Below, one piece after another: positions 1 through 7,803 of a stretch of DNA of 64,000 nucleotides. The position numbers and the translations under genes were made by a program. Within the stretch, counting starts at the first letter, position 1. Every line of letters starts with the position of its first letter. The stretch covers positions 439,001-503,000 of the forward strand of contig NC_020908.1 in the NCBI RefSeq assembly GCF_000155735.2. The letters run 5' to 3'. A model generated the notes under the pieces. That model did not search any database. It saw nothing but the letters and a program-made list of their open reading frames with translations, and was not told where the DNA came from. The DNA is from Octadecabacter arcticus 238. Its GTDB lineage: Bacteria; Pseudomonadota; Alphaproteobacteria; Rhodobacterales; Rhodobacteraceae.

Positions 1-735
1 CCGGGTGACACGATCCGGTCTAGTTCCGAAGTGATCGGGCTGAAGCAGAATTCCAACGGCAAATCTGGCGTTTTATACGTGCGCACCACGGGCACCAATC
101 AACATGGCGCGGTCGTGATGCAATTCGTGCGCTGGGTGATGGTGCGCAAGGGCGATTTAGACGCGCCGGCACCCGAAACGGTGATCCCAGAATTGGTGGG
201 CGCGGTTGATGCGTCCGACTTGGCGATCCCGCAGGGGTTGGATTTTACGGGCTATGATTTCACGCTGGCGGGGGAGCCACACCGCCTTGGTGACTACACC
301 GTCGGCGAAATTATCGACCATGTGGACGGTGTGACCCTGACCGAAGCGGAACATATGTTGGCTACGCGCCTGTGGCAGAATACCGCCAAAGTGCATTTTG
401 ATGTGACATCACGCCCTGACGGGCAGCGCTTGATCTATGGTGGGCACGTAATGTCATTGGCCCGCGCGCTGACGTTCAACGGTCTTGCCAATGCGCAAGT
501 CATGGTGGCGATCAATGCGGGCGCGCACGCGAACCCCTGCTTTGCGGGCGATACGGTGCGGGTGTGGTCAGAGGTTCTTGATGTGGCCCAAACCGATGCG
601 CCTGGCGTAGGCGCGGTGCGGTTGCGGTTGGTGGCGACCAAGGGCGGCGCGGTCGGGGCATTGAGAGGTGAGGATGGCAAATATTTGCCCGATGTGCTGC
701 TCGATCTCGACTATTGGGCCTTGATGCCGACTTAG
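1..735 (+). CDS. mch: mesaconyl-CoA hydratase (beta-methylmalyl-CoA dehydratase), 5'-truncated by window edge
   Basis: The reading frame is open from base 1 (P-G-D-T-I-R-S-S-S-E-V-I-G), so the gene starts before the window. The GTG at 31 is an internal valine, not the start. About 245 residues of a roughly 343-residue MaoC/hotdog-type hydratase remain, and the protein ends in LDLDYWALMPT. Mch interconverts mesaconyl-C1-CoA and beta-methylmalyl-CoA in the ethylmalonyl-CoA pathway. Segments such as IDHVDGVT, AEHMLATRLWQNTAKVHF and NPCFAGDTVRVWSEVLD match the Rhodobacter Mch sequence as I remember it. The presence of ethylmalonyl-CoA mutase and crotonyl-CoA carboxylase/reductase genes further on supports the call. 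Confidence 0.9.
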   Translation, partial: PGDTIRSSSEVIGLKQNSNGKSGVLYVRTTGTNQHGAVVMQFVRWVMVRKGDLDAPAPETVIPELVGAVDASDLAIPQGLDFTGYDFTLAGEPHRLGDYTVGEIIDHVDGVTLTEAEHMLATRLWQNTAKVHFDVTSRPDGQRLIYGGHVMSLARALTFNGLANAQVMVAINAGAHANPCFAGDTVRVWSEVLDVAQTDAPGVGAVRLRLVATKGGAVGALRGEDGKYLPDVLLDLDYWALMPT

Positions 736-744
736 GGGAAACCA

Positions 745-1026
745 ATGACACTTGTGGCAATTGGCGTTTTCTGTGCGGTTTTGGGCACTTTGGCGGTGTT
801 GATTACGGTTATCTACCGCGTGGTTTTGTTTGAACAATATGCAGTCTACCGCGCGGAGGCGCAGTCTGCGGGTCGTTCGTTTAGTTGGTGGCGGTTCATT
901 CATTACTATTACCGGAATTTGTTCCTTGTTGGGTCTTTGAAGCCGATGCATCCGCTTCAATCGCTGATGATCTGGGCTTTGGCGATTTTGCCATTGATGC
1001 TGCTGGCGCACTATTTGTCGCAATAG
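745..1026 (+). CDS. small membrane protein of unknown function
   Basis: This 93-residue protein starts 9 bp after mch, behind an AGGGGAAA ribosome-binding site, so it is probably cotranscribed with mch. A hydrophobic helix lies at about residues 3-27 and a second at about 72-90. The middle is aromatic and basic (SWWRFIHYYYRN). I do not recognise the family. It is probably an inner-membrane protein, and its place next to mch suggests only co-expression. Confidence 0.65.
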   Translation: MTLVAIGVFCAVLGTLAVLITVIYRVVLFEQYAVYRAEAQSAGRSFSWWRFIHYYYRNLFLVGSLKPMHPLQSLMIWALAILPLMLLAHYLSQ

Positions 1027-1076
1027 CGAGCACGCTGGATTTTGCGAAATCACTGCGTTTAGCTTAAGTTCCCCTT

Positions 1077-1763
1077 ATGAAGGGATTACTGACCAGTCTG
1101 ATGCTCTGCGCGCCTGCCGCGTCTGCTTGCGACATTGCTTTGATGTTGGCGGTGGATGTGTCAGGGTCAGTGGACGGGCGTGAATATCGCATCCAGATGG
1201 ACGGGCTTGCGGCGGCACTGACGGATAGCTCTGTAATGGGCGCGCTTGTGGCGTCACAAGCGCAGATCGCGCTGATGCAGTGGACCGGAACAGGGCGGCA
1301 AACGGTCGTGATTAACTGGACAAAAATCACCAACACCGATGACGTGCATGCATTCGCATTCGAGGTCGAGACGGTGCCCCGCATTTGGCGCGATTTTTCA
1401 ACGGCAATCGGCGAAGCGCTGGCGCTGGCTGTGCCCTATTTTGCTATCGTGGATGACTGTGATCGCTTCGTTATCGATATTTCTGGCGATGGCATCAGCA
1501 ATGAGGGCCAAGCGCCGCGCGCGGTTTGGCCTGATCTTGAGGCGGCGGGCGTGACGGTAAATGCGATGGTTATTCAGGACACGGGGTTCGATCTGACTGA
1601 ATGGTTTGAAAGTCATGTCATCACCGGAGCGGGTGCTTTTGCGGTTACGGCCAATTCGTTTGATGAATACCCCGAACAGATTATCCGTAAACTTTATCGT
1701 GAACTGACGACTCCCATTTCGTTGGGGCTTATTCCTAACAGGACAACGGGCGAATTGCGCTAA
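1077..1763 (+). CDS. DUF1194 (von Willebrand A-like) exported protein
   Basis: The 228-residue protein begins with a short signal peptide that ends near residue 17 (APAASA|CD). Right after it comes a D-V-S-G-S-V motif (D27, S29, S31), the DxSxS metal-binding (MIDAS) signature of von Willebrand A domains. A second acidic-glycine motif (FVIDISGDGISNEG) lies near residue 135. DUF1194 proteins are small periplasmic VWA-like proteins common in Rhodobacterales; their partner is unknown. The gene lies between mch and sdhC on the same strand. Confidence 0.8.
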   Translation: MKGLLTSLMLCAPAASACDIALMLAVDVSGSVDGREYRIQMDGLAAALTDSSVMGALVASQAQIALMQWTGTGRQTVVINWTKITNTDDVHAFAFEVETVPRIWRDFSTAIGEALALAVPYFAIVDDCDRFVIDISGDGISNEGQAPRAVWPDLEAAGVTVNAMVIQDTGFDLTEWFESHVITGAGAFAVTANSFDEYPEQIIRKLYRELTTPISLGLIPNRTTGELR

Positions 1764-1774
1764 CACAGCGACTA

Positions 1775-1809
1775 TTTGTGATCACTGGTCGCGAAAGTGT
1801 GATCACAAA
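1775..1809. promoter_or_regulatory. 11-bp perfect inverted repeat upstream of sdhC
   Basis: TTTGTGATCAC (1775-1785) and GTGATCACAAA (1799-1809) are exact reverse complements separated by 13 bp. The right arm holds the 10-bp palindrome TGTGATCACA and the left arm holds TGTGATCACT. A small hairpin, GGCGA-AAAA-TCGCC, follows at 1810-1823. The repeat lies 12 bp after the DUF1194 stop and about 140 bp before sdhC. It could be a terminator stem without a T-tract or a paired operator for a dimeric regulator. The repeated TGTGATCACN half-sites favour an operator. Confidence 0.5.
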
Positions 1810-1948
1810 GGCGAAAAATCGCCAAAGCGCGACAAGATTCCGCACCTGTTAGCGCGACCGCTCCGTGACACTGGCGTACAAACCTTTAAGAAGGTGGCAA
1901 CATATACCGTCGCATACCGGCTTCGGGTAACCAAAATGAGGAACAAAC

Positions 1949-2332
1949 ATGGCTGACATGAATCGGGATAAACGCCCGCTGTCCCCACATTTGACGATCT
2001 ATCGACCGCAATGGACGTCGATGACGTCGATCTTCACGCGGCTTACGGGCAATGCGTTGATTGTTGGTGCCTTGCTGATTGTCTGGTGGTTCAGCGCCCT
2101 TGCATCCGGCCCTGAGGCATATGCGCGTGCCAATGGGTTCATGACCAGCTGGTTTGGCGATCTGGTGATGTTCGGATCGGTGGCCTGCCTTTGGTACCAC
2201 ACGCTTGCGGGCGTGCGGCACCTGATTTGGGACAGCGGTCATATGCTGGACGTCGAACGCTCTGAGCGGGCGGGTCAGGCGATCGTTCTTGTGTCGGTTT
2301 TGCTGACTATTTTCACCGTCATCGTACTGTAG
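1949..2332 (+). CDS. sdhC: succinate dehydrogenase, cytochrome b556 subunit
   Basis: This 127-residue membrane anchor of complex II binds heme b and ubiquinone. It has the SdhC opening RPLSPHLTIYR, then T-S-I-F-T-R-L-T-G at the quinone site, where many homologues have His before the Arg. Three hydrophobic helices follow. The heme-ligand region is Y-H-T-L-A-G-V-R-H-L-I-W-D near residues 88-100. It is the first gene of sdhCDAB, with the inverted repeat and intergenic region upstream as the likely promoter area. Confidence 0.95.
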   Translation: MADMNRDKRPLSPHLTIYRPQWTSMTSIFTRLTGNALIVGALLIVWWFSALASGPEAYARANGFMTSWFGDLVMFGSVACLWYHTLAGVRHLIWDSGHMLDVERSERAGQAIVLVSVLLTIFTVIVL

Positions 2333-2343
2333 GGGCTGGCAAC

Positions 2344-2715
2344 ATGGCATTTTTGACTGATCGTAAACGCGCTGTCGGTATGGGGTCCGCTAAATCGGGC
2401 ACCGAACATCATTGGCAGATGATCGTATCGTCTGTGGCGCTGACAGGGCTTATTCCGTTGTTTGTGTTCACCTATGGCGCAGCGCTTGGCATGTCCTATG
2501 AGGACGCAGCCGCGTATTATGCGCGGCCATTTCCGTCGATTGTTGGCATCCTGACGCTCCTTGTAGGGTTTCTGCATTTCAAAGGGGGTGTGCAAACGCT
2601 GATTGAGGACTACTTTCACGGGTTCGCCCGCAAGGCGCTGATCATCGGCTCCATTTGCCTTAGCTACGCTGCCGCCGCGGTTGGTGTTTTCGCCATTGTG
2701 CGCATCGCGCTGTAA
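2344..2715 (+). CDS. sdhD: succinate dehydrogenase, hydrophobic membrane anchor
   Basis: The 123-residue partner of SdhC starts 11 bp after it. The N-terminal MAFLTDRKRAVGMGSAKSGTEHHW segment is followed by three membrane helices. The helix-2 region near residues 75-95 (FLHFKGGVQTLIEDYFHG) carries the histidine and acidic residues expected at the heme/quinone site of alphaproteobacterial SdhD. With SdhC it anchors the SdhA-SdhB catalytic dimer to the inner membrane. Confidence 0.95.
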   Translation: MAFLTDRKRAVGMGSAKSGTEHHWQMIVSSVALTGLIPLFVFTYGAALGMSYEDAAAYYARPFPSIVGILTLLVGFLHFKGGVQTLIEDYFHGFARKALIIGSICLSYAAAAVGVFAIVRIAL

Positions 2716-2744
2716 ATCGGGCTCTTTAAGACTGGAAATTTCCT

Positions 2745-4550
2745 ATGGCTGAATACGAATACGAAACCCACGAATATGATGTCGTCGTCGTCGGCGCGGG
2801 CGGTGCAGGTTTGCGCGCCACGTTGGGCATGGCGGAACAAGGTCTGCGGACGGCCTGTATATCCAAGGTGTTCCCGACGCGGTCCCACACGGTTGCAGCA
2901 CAGGGTGGCATCGCGGCCAGCCTTGGCAACATGGGCCCCGACAGCTGGCAGTGGCATATGTATGACACGGTCAAAGGGTCCGACTGGCTTGGTGACACGG
3001 ACGCGATGGAATACCTCGCGCGGGAAGCCCCCAAGGCGGTGTATGAGCTTGAGCATTACGGCGTGCCGTTTTCGCGCACCGAAGAGGGCAAGATTTATCA
3101 GCGTCCGTTTGGTGGCCACACCACCGAATTTGGCGAAGGCCCCGCCGTGCAGCGCACCTGTGCGGCCGCCGACCGGACCGGCCACGCGATCCTGCACACC
3201 CTGTATGGCCAGTCGCTCAAGCAAAAGGCTGAATTCTACATCGAATATTTTGCCATTGATTTGATCATGTCAGATGATGGGGTTTGTACAGGCGTTGTCT
3301 GTTGGAAACTCGACGATGGTACGATGCACGTGTTCAACGCCAAGATGGTTGTTTTGGCGACAGGTGGGTATGGCCGCGCTTATTTCAGCGCCACATCTGC
3401 GCATACTTGCACCGGTGATGGTGGTGGTATGGTGGCCCGCGCTGGGCTGGCGTTGCAGGATATGGAATTCGTGCAATTCCACCCGACAGGCATTTACGGG
3501 TCTGGCTGTTTGATTACCGAGGGCGCGCGCGGCGAGGGTGGTTATTTGACCAACTCCGAAGGCGAGCGGTTTATGGAACGCTATGCGCCGAATTACAAAG
3601 ACCTTGCGCCGCGCGATTATGTATCGCGCTGCATGACGATGGAAATTCGCGAAGGCCGCGGCGTAGGCGACGGAAAGGACCACATCCACCTGAACCTGAA
3701 CCACCTACCCGCAGCAGCATTGGCCGAACGCCTTCCGGGTATCTCCGAATCCGCCAAGATTTTTGCAGGCGTTGACGTGAACAAAGAACCAATCCCTGTC
3801 TTGCCAACTGTGCATTACAATATGGGTGGCATCCCGACGAACTATTTTGGTGAAGTGTTGCACCCAACCAAAGACAACCCGAACGCAGTTGTCCCTGGCC
3901 TGATGGCTGTGGGCGAAGCCGGCTGTGCATCGGTGCATGGTGCGAACCGGCTTGGGTCGAATTCACTAATCGATCTGGTGGTGTTTGGCCGCGCGGCTGC
4001 CATCCGTGCTGGTACGGTCGTGGACCGCGACGCAGCGATTCCTGTAACCCACAAACCGTCTGTTGATAAGGCGTTCGATCGTTTTGACGGGTTGCGCAAT
4101 GCGAACGGAGGCACGGGCACTGCCGAGTTGCGTTTGGAAATGCAAAAGGCGATGCAAGAAGACGCCGCCGTGTTCCGCACCGATAAGACGCTGAAAGAAG
4201 GCGTCAAGAAAATGACCGACATCGCCACTAAAATGGGCGATTTGCACGTCACGGACCGATCATTGATCTGGAATACCGACTTGATGGAGACGCTGGAACT
4301 GTCGAACCTGATGCCCAACGCGTTGGCGACGATTGTTGGCGCTGAGGCGCGCAAGGAAAGCCGTGGTGCCCACGCCCACGAGGATTATGCGACGCGCGAC
4401 GATGAATACTGGCGTGTTCACACGATTAGCCATGTGGATGGTGCCAAAGTCACGCTGAGCCATCGTCCGGTGATCACCAAGCCACTGACGACAGAAAAAG
4501 AAGGCGGCATTAATCTTAAGCAGTTCGCCCCGAAAGAGCGGACGTTCTGA
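2745..4550 (+). CDS. sdhA: succinate dehydrogenase flavoprotein subunit
   Basis: This 601-residue catalytic subunit oxidises succinate to fumarate. The FAD-binding Rossmann motif V-V-G-A-G-G-A-G-L lies near residues 15-23. The S-H-T-V-A-A-Q-G-G motif at residues 47-55 carries the histidine (H48) that holds FAD covalently. Substrate-site segments [21 protein letters not shown] and the C-terminal SHRPV are present, and the length is normal. A small lipoprotein gene starts on the last base of the stop codon, so the two are translationally coupled. Confidence 0.97.
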   Translation: MAEYEYETHEYDVVVVGAGGAGLRATLGMAEQGLRTACISKVFPTRSHTVAAQGGIAASLGNMGPDSWQWHMYDTVKGSDWLGDTDAMEYLAREAPKAVYELEHYGVPFSRTEEGKIYQRPFGGHTTEFGEGPAVQRTCAAADRTGHAILHTLYGQSLKQKAEFYIEYFAIDLIMSDDGVCTGVVCWKLDDGTMHVFNAKMVVLATGGYGRAYFSATSAHTCTGDGGGMVARAGLALQDMEFVQFHPTGIYGSGCLITEGARGEGGYLTNSEGERFMERYAPNYKDLAPRDYVSRCMTMEIREGRGVGDGKDHIHLNLNHLPAAALAERLPGISESAKIFAGVDVNKEPIPVLPTVHYNMGGIPTNYFGEVLHPTKDNPNAVVPGLMAVGEAGCASVHGANRLGSNSLIDLVVFGRAAAIRAGTVVDRDAAIPVTHKPSVDKAFDRFDGLRNANGGTGTAELRLEMQKAMQEDAAVFRTDKTLKEGVKKMTDIATKMGDLHVTDRSLIWNTDLMETLELSNLMPNALATIVGAEARKESRGAHAHEDYATRDDEYWRVHTISHVDGAKVTLSHRPVITKPLTTEKEGGINLKQFAPKERTF

Positions 4551-4831
4551 TGTATCGCGCGGCATTGCTTTTGGTGGGTCTTTCCGCTTGCACTCCCGTT
4601 CCGGTATCGCCCGAACGGGCGGCGGAAATATGCGAAGACAAAGCGAGAGCCGCGCAAGGCCCGACGGGAAGTGTTACAGTCGGCACCAATAGTAGAACAG
4701 GTGGATTTGGGGGCGTCGAAATTGGCGTGACGTCCGATTTTCTTGCTGGGCGGGATCCGCTTGAGGTTTACGCGCAATGCATCTTTGATCGCACCGGCGC
4801 CGCCCCCATTCGCCCGCCTTTGCTGCGCTAA
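4550..4831 (+). CDS. small lipoprotein-like protein inside the sdh operon
   Basis: This 93-residue protein has an ATG that shares one base with the sdhA stop (TGATG). The N-terminus [21 protein letters not shown] reads as a lipoprotein signal with lipobox L-S-A-C at about residue 14. Three cysteines in all are visible. Similar small proteins lie between sdhA and sdhB in other Rhodobacterales, but I know of no assigned function. It is presumably anchored in the envelope and expressed with complex II. Confidence 0.7.
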   Translation: MYRAALLLVGLSACTPVPVSPERAAEICEDKARAAQGPTGSVTVGTNSRTGGFGGVEIGVTSDFLAGRDPLEVYAQCIFDRTGAAPIRPPLLR

Positions 4832-4852
4832 ATTGAGAAACGGAGAAACATT

Positions 4853-5152
4853 ATGAAACTGATCCTTGTCTTAACCGCCGCCGCCCTGACCCTGTCCGCC
4901 TGCGATGTTGTGCAAGTGGTTGCTTTGGATACGGGCCGTGACGCCGCAAAGGCTGTCGTCGGTCCGATCGTGGCAGACACCATCCCCGGTACTGCGGCAT
5001 CTGTGCTGACCGATTGCATCATCGACAATGCATCTGGTGCAGAAATTATCGCGCTTGGCGTACAAGGCGCGACACCCGAAAACATCACACTCGTGTCTGA
5101 CATCCTTGCACGGCCTGAGACCGTGACCTGCGCGACAAACGCGCTCACCTAA
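4853..5152 (+). CDS. small lipoprotein inside the sdh operon
   Basis: A 99-residue protein with a clear lipoprotein signal (MKLILVLTAAALTLSACDVV, lipobox L-S-A-C, cysteine 17). The mature part is small and alanine-rich with two further cysteines. It starts 21 bp after the previous lipoprotein gene with GAGAAACGGAGAAA upstream and ends 18 bp before sdhB. This places it firmly in the sdh transcript. Function unknown. Confidence 0.75.
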   Translation: MKLILVLTAAALTLSACDVVQVVALDTGRDAAKAVVGPIVADTIPGTAASVLTDCIIDNASGAEIIALGVQGATPENITLVSDILARPETVTCATNALT

Positions 5153-5170
5153 CCCAACAGGAGCCGACCC

Positions 5171-5950
5171 ATGGTTCAACTGACCCTGCCCAAGAATTCC
5201 CGCATGACGACGGGCAAGACATGGCCCAAACCAGAGGGGGCCACAAACCTGCGCAAAGTGCAGATCTACCGTTGGAGCCCGGACGACGACAAGAACCCTA
5301 GTCTGGACACGTATTTCGTGGACATGGACGCCTGTGGTCCGATGGTTCTGGACGCGCTGATCAAGATCAAAAGCGATATTGATCCAACATTGACGTTCCG
5401 GCGGTCTTGTCGCGAAGGTATCTGCGGCAGCTGCGCGATGAACATTGATGGGATCAACACGCTTGCCTGTATCTACGGCATGGATGAGATCAAGGGCGAT
5501 ATCAAAATCTATCCGCTGCCGCATATGCCGGTTATCAAAGATTTAATCCCCGACCTGACACATTTTTACGCGCAACATGCATCCGTGAAGCCCTGGTTGG
5601 AGACCAAGAGCAACAAGCCCGCGAAGGAGTGGAAGCAGTCCATCGAGGACCGTGCGAAGCTCGATGGTCTTTATGAATGCGTGATGTGCGCGTGTTGCAC
5701 GACTGCGTGCCCGAGCTACTGGTGGAACGGCGACCGTTTCCTTGGTCCCGCAGCGCTTTTGACCGCAAACCGCTGGATCACCGACAGCCGCGACGAAGCG
5801 ACGGGTGAGCGTTTGGATGATCTTGAAGATCCATTCAAGCTGTACCGTTGCCACACGATCATGAACTGCGCCAAGACCTGCCCGAAGGGTCTGAACCCTG
5901 CGGCGGCCATTGCGAATGTCAAAAAGATGATGATCGAACGCACGGTTTGA
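5171..5950 (+). CDS. sdhB: succinate dehydrogenase iron-sulfur subunit
   Basis: A 259-residue subunit that passes electrons from SdhA-bound FAD to quinone. The [2Fe-2S] ligands are in [10 protein letters not shown] and L-A-C-I-Y. The [4Fe-4S] and [3Fe-4S] ligands are in [12 protein letters not shown] and [12 protein letters not shown]. The ribosome-binding site AGGAGCC lies just upstream. It is the last gene of the operon and is followed by a strong terminator. Confidence 0.97.
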   Translation: MVQLTLPKNSRMTTGKTWPKPEGATNLRKVQIYRWSPDDDKNPSLDTYFVDMDACGPMVLDALIKIKSDIDPTLTFRRSCREGICGSCAMNIDGINTLACIYGMDEIKGDIKIYPLPHMPVIKDLIPDLTHFYAQHASVKPWLETKSNKPAKEWKQSIEDRAKLDGLYECVMCACCTTACPSYWWNGDRFLGPAALLTANRWITDSRDEATGERLDDLEDPFKLYRCHTIMNCAKTCPKGLNPAAAIANVKKMMIERTV

Positions 5951-6001
5951 GGTTGATGAAATCTGGGCTACCGCACGGTTTTGAGTCTGAATGATGAGAG
6001 G

Positions 6002-6032
6002 CGACGCTCCTGATGAGGGGGCGTCGTTTTTT
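6002..6032 (+). terminator. rho-independent terminator of the sdh operon
   Basis: CGACGCTCC (6002-6010) pairs with GGGGCGTCG (6018-6026; one G-T pair) around the loop TGATGAG. Six T residues follow at 6027-6032. It lies 51 bp after the sdhB stop codon and is a textbook intrinsic terminator. Confidence 0.88.
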
Positions 6033-6102
6033 GTTTGCGTGAGTTGCCTCCGGCGGGGATATTTAGCAGACAAAGGCAAAGACAAAAACGGGGGCAAGTA
6101 AG

Positions 6103-6945
6103 ATGAATGAACCAATGGATGGCGCGGCACGGCGGGCAGTTGCGCCCGTTATTTGTTATCCGGTTGCGGATTTACCGCAGCCTGATTTGGCTCTGTACCA
6201 ACGTGCGGCAGTGGGGGCAGAATTGGGGGCCGAGGTTATCGCCGCCCCACGCGAGGCGGCATGTATTGAGGTTCCGGCGGGATCGTACTTGCGCATCACG
6301 TCGATTGATGGCCCACAGGTGGGTGATCTCAACCTGTTTAACGCCAATGATTTAAGCGAGCGGTTCTATTCCGGCAAGACCCGTGCGCTGCACGGGACCC
6401 ATGTGACCACGGGGGATCGATTGTGGTCGTCTTTCCCACATCTGCGTCCCATGGCGACCATCGTCGCGGATACACTTGGGTGGTACGGGATCGACGAATA
6501 TGGCGGGTCGGTGCATGATGTGATTGGCACGCGGTGTGACCCGTATACGGGACGCCTGTTGCAGGGCACGGACTATCATCATTGTTGCCATTCCAACCTG
6601 ACACGCGGGCTTGCGGATCATTTGGGTCTGTCGTTGGCTGACGCCGAGCCCCATATTCACGACGTTCTGAACGTCTTTATGTGTACCGGATTTACCCGCG
6701 ATACGGGGCAGTATTTCATGAAGGCATCCCCCGTTCGGCCCGATGACTACATTGAAGTCTTTGCGGAAATTGATCTTTTGGCGGTTCTTAGCGCCTGTCC
6801 GGGCGGCGATTGTGGATCAGAACACACCAGCGACACGGCACCTTGCCACCCGCTAAAGATGACCGTGCGCACGCCGATCGCGGGTGCGTTGGGAGCATGG
6901 TCGTCCCCGACGCGAAACGCCTATGATGGAACGCACGGGCTGTAG
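6103..6945 (+). CDS. DUF1989 (urea-carboxylase-associated) family protein
   Basis: The 280-residue protein matches the DUF1989 fold: PAGSYLRI-DGPQVGDLNLFNA near residues 67-88, a cysteine/histidine-rich centre (YHHCCHSNLTRGL) and NVFMCTG. Members include the paired subunits of carboxyguanidine deiminase and other urea- or guanidine-linked proteins. Some act alone and are uncharacterised. No urea carboxylase or guanidine gene is nearby, so a specific reaction cannot be claimed. The histidines and cysteines suggest a metal site. It is transcribed alone and convergent with deoD. Confidence 0.75.
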   Translation: MNEPMDGAARRAVAPVICYPVADLPQPDLALYQRAAVGAELGAEVIAAPREAACIEVPAGSYLRITSIDGPQVGDLNLFNANDLSERFYSGKTRALHGTHVTTGDRLWSSFPHLRPMATIVADTLGWYGIDEYGGSVHDVIGTRCDPYTGRLLQGTDYHHCCHSNLTRGLADHLGLSLADAEPHIHDVLNVFMCTGFTRDTGQYFMKASPVRPDDYIEVFAEIDLLAVLSACPGGDCGSEHTSDTAPCHPLKMTVRTPIAGALGAWSSPTRNAYDGTHGL

Positions 6946-6966
6946 GGCCCGCCTGCTTTGCGCCAA

Positions 6967-7671
6967 TCAGGCAAACGCGGCGGTGAGCGCGATTCCAATC
7001 ATATCGCCAAAGCTGCGTTCACGTTGGTCCGCTGGCAGGGCTTCGCCCGTGAGCAGGTGATCGGACACCGTCATCACGCCCAAAGCACGACGACCATAGC
7101 GCGCGGCGAGAATGTAGAGTTCAGCGGCCTCCATCTCGACCCCTAAAACTCCGTGGCGTTGCATTTCTTTGTTTAGATCGGGGCGTTCGTCATAAAATGT
7201 ATCGGACGAATAGATGCCGCCGACATGCACATCGACATCCATCGCTTTGGCCGCTTCTGCCGCCGCGGCGAGCAATCCGTAGTCGGCGCAGGGGGCGAAA
7301 TTCAACTCCTTGAAGATCGTTGAACTTGGCGTGGCGACTGTGCTGGCTGTCATCGCGAGGATGACATCGCGGACTTTCACATGCGGTTGCATGCCGCCGC
7401 AGGACCCGATGCGGATCAGCGTTTGAACGTCAAAGTCGCGGATCAATTCGTTGGCGTAGATCGACATAGACGGCATGCCCATACCCGACCCCTGAATGGT
7501 GACGCGGTTGCCGTTCCACAGTCCGGTAAATCCGAACATCCCGCGCACTTCATGCACACATTTGGCGTCCGTTAGAAACGTTTCAGCCGCCCATTTCGCA
7601 CGGTAAGGATCGCCGGGCATTAGGACCACGTCAGCGATATCGTCTTTGTCTGCACCAATATGAATGGTCAT
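6967..7671 (-). CDS. deoD: purine-nucleoside phosphorylase, DeoD type
   Basis: A 234-residue enzyme of the hexameric PNP/UDP phosphorylase family that cleaves purine (deoxy)nucleosides with phosphate. Family features are [12 protein letters not shown] near the start, [15 protein letters not shown] (phosphate site) and V-E-M-E-A-A-E-L (ribose site). The C-terminal T-V-S-D-H-L carries the catalytic Asp. Its length is typical. A second, unrelated trimer-type PNP lies at 22513-23316 in a nucleoside-uptake operon. Confidence 0.95.
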   Translation of the reverse strand: MTIHIGADKDDIADVVLMPGDPYRAKWAAETFLTDAKCVHEVRGMFGFTGLWNGNRVTIQGSGMGMPSMSIYANELIRDFDVQTLIRIGSCGGMQPHVKVRDVILAMTASTVATPSSTIFKELNFAPCADYGLLAAAAEAAKAMDVDVHVGGIYSSDTFYDERPDLNKEMQRHGVLGVEMEAAELYILAARYGRRALGVMTVSDHLLTGEALPADQRERSFGDMIGIALTAAFA

Positions 7672-7763
7672 TGCGTCGTCTTTCTATCTTGGGTTTTAGC
7701 GATGCTAGGCGTTGGTGCGTGGGGGATCAAGGCAAAGAGGGGGTCTGGTAAACCAGACTGGCT

Positions 7764-7788
7764 ATATATTGAACGATGTTCAATATAT
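7764..7788. promoter_or_regulatory. operator-like perfect inverted repeat cut off from its gene by IS66
   Basis: ATATATTGAAC (7764-7774) and GTTCAATATAT (7778-7788) form an 11-bp perfect inverted repeat around GAT. A second, smaller inverted repeat GTCTGGT-AA-ACCAGAC precedes it at 7743-7758. Without the IS66 insertion, the palindrome would end about 35 bp before the ATG of the lipoprotein gene now at 9431. Its shape and position fit an operator for a TetR/GntR-like dimer. The regulator is not identifiable here. Confidence 0.55.
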
Positions 7789-7803
7789 GTAGTAAGGTTA
7801 TTC

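Noticed and set aside
7743..7758. GTCTGGT-AA-ACCAGAC as a terminator of deoD
   Set aside because: deoD is transcribed away from this site, so it cannot terminate that gene. It is more likely part of the upstream control region of the lipoprotein gene.
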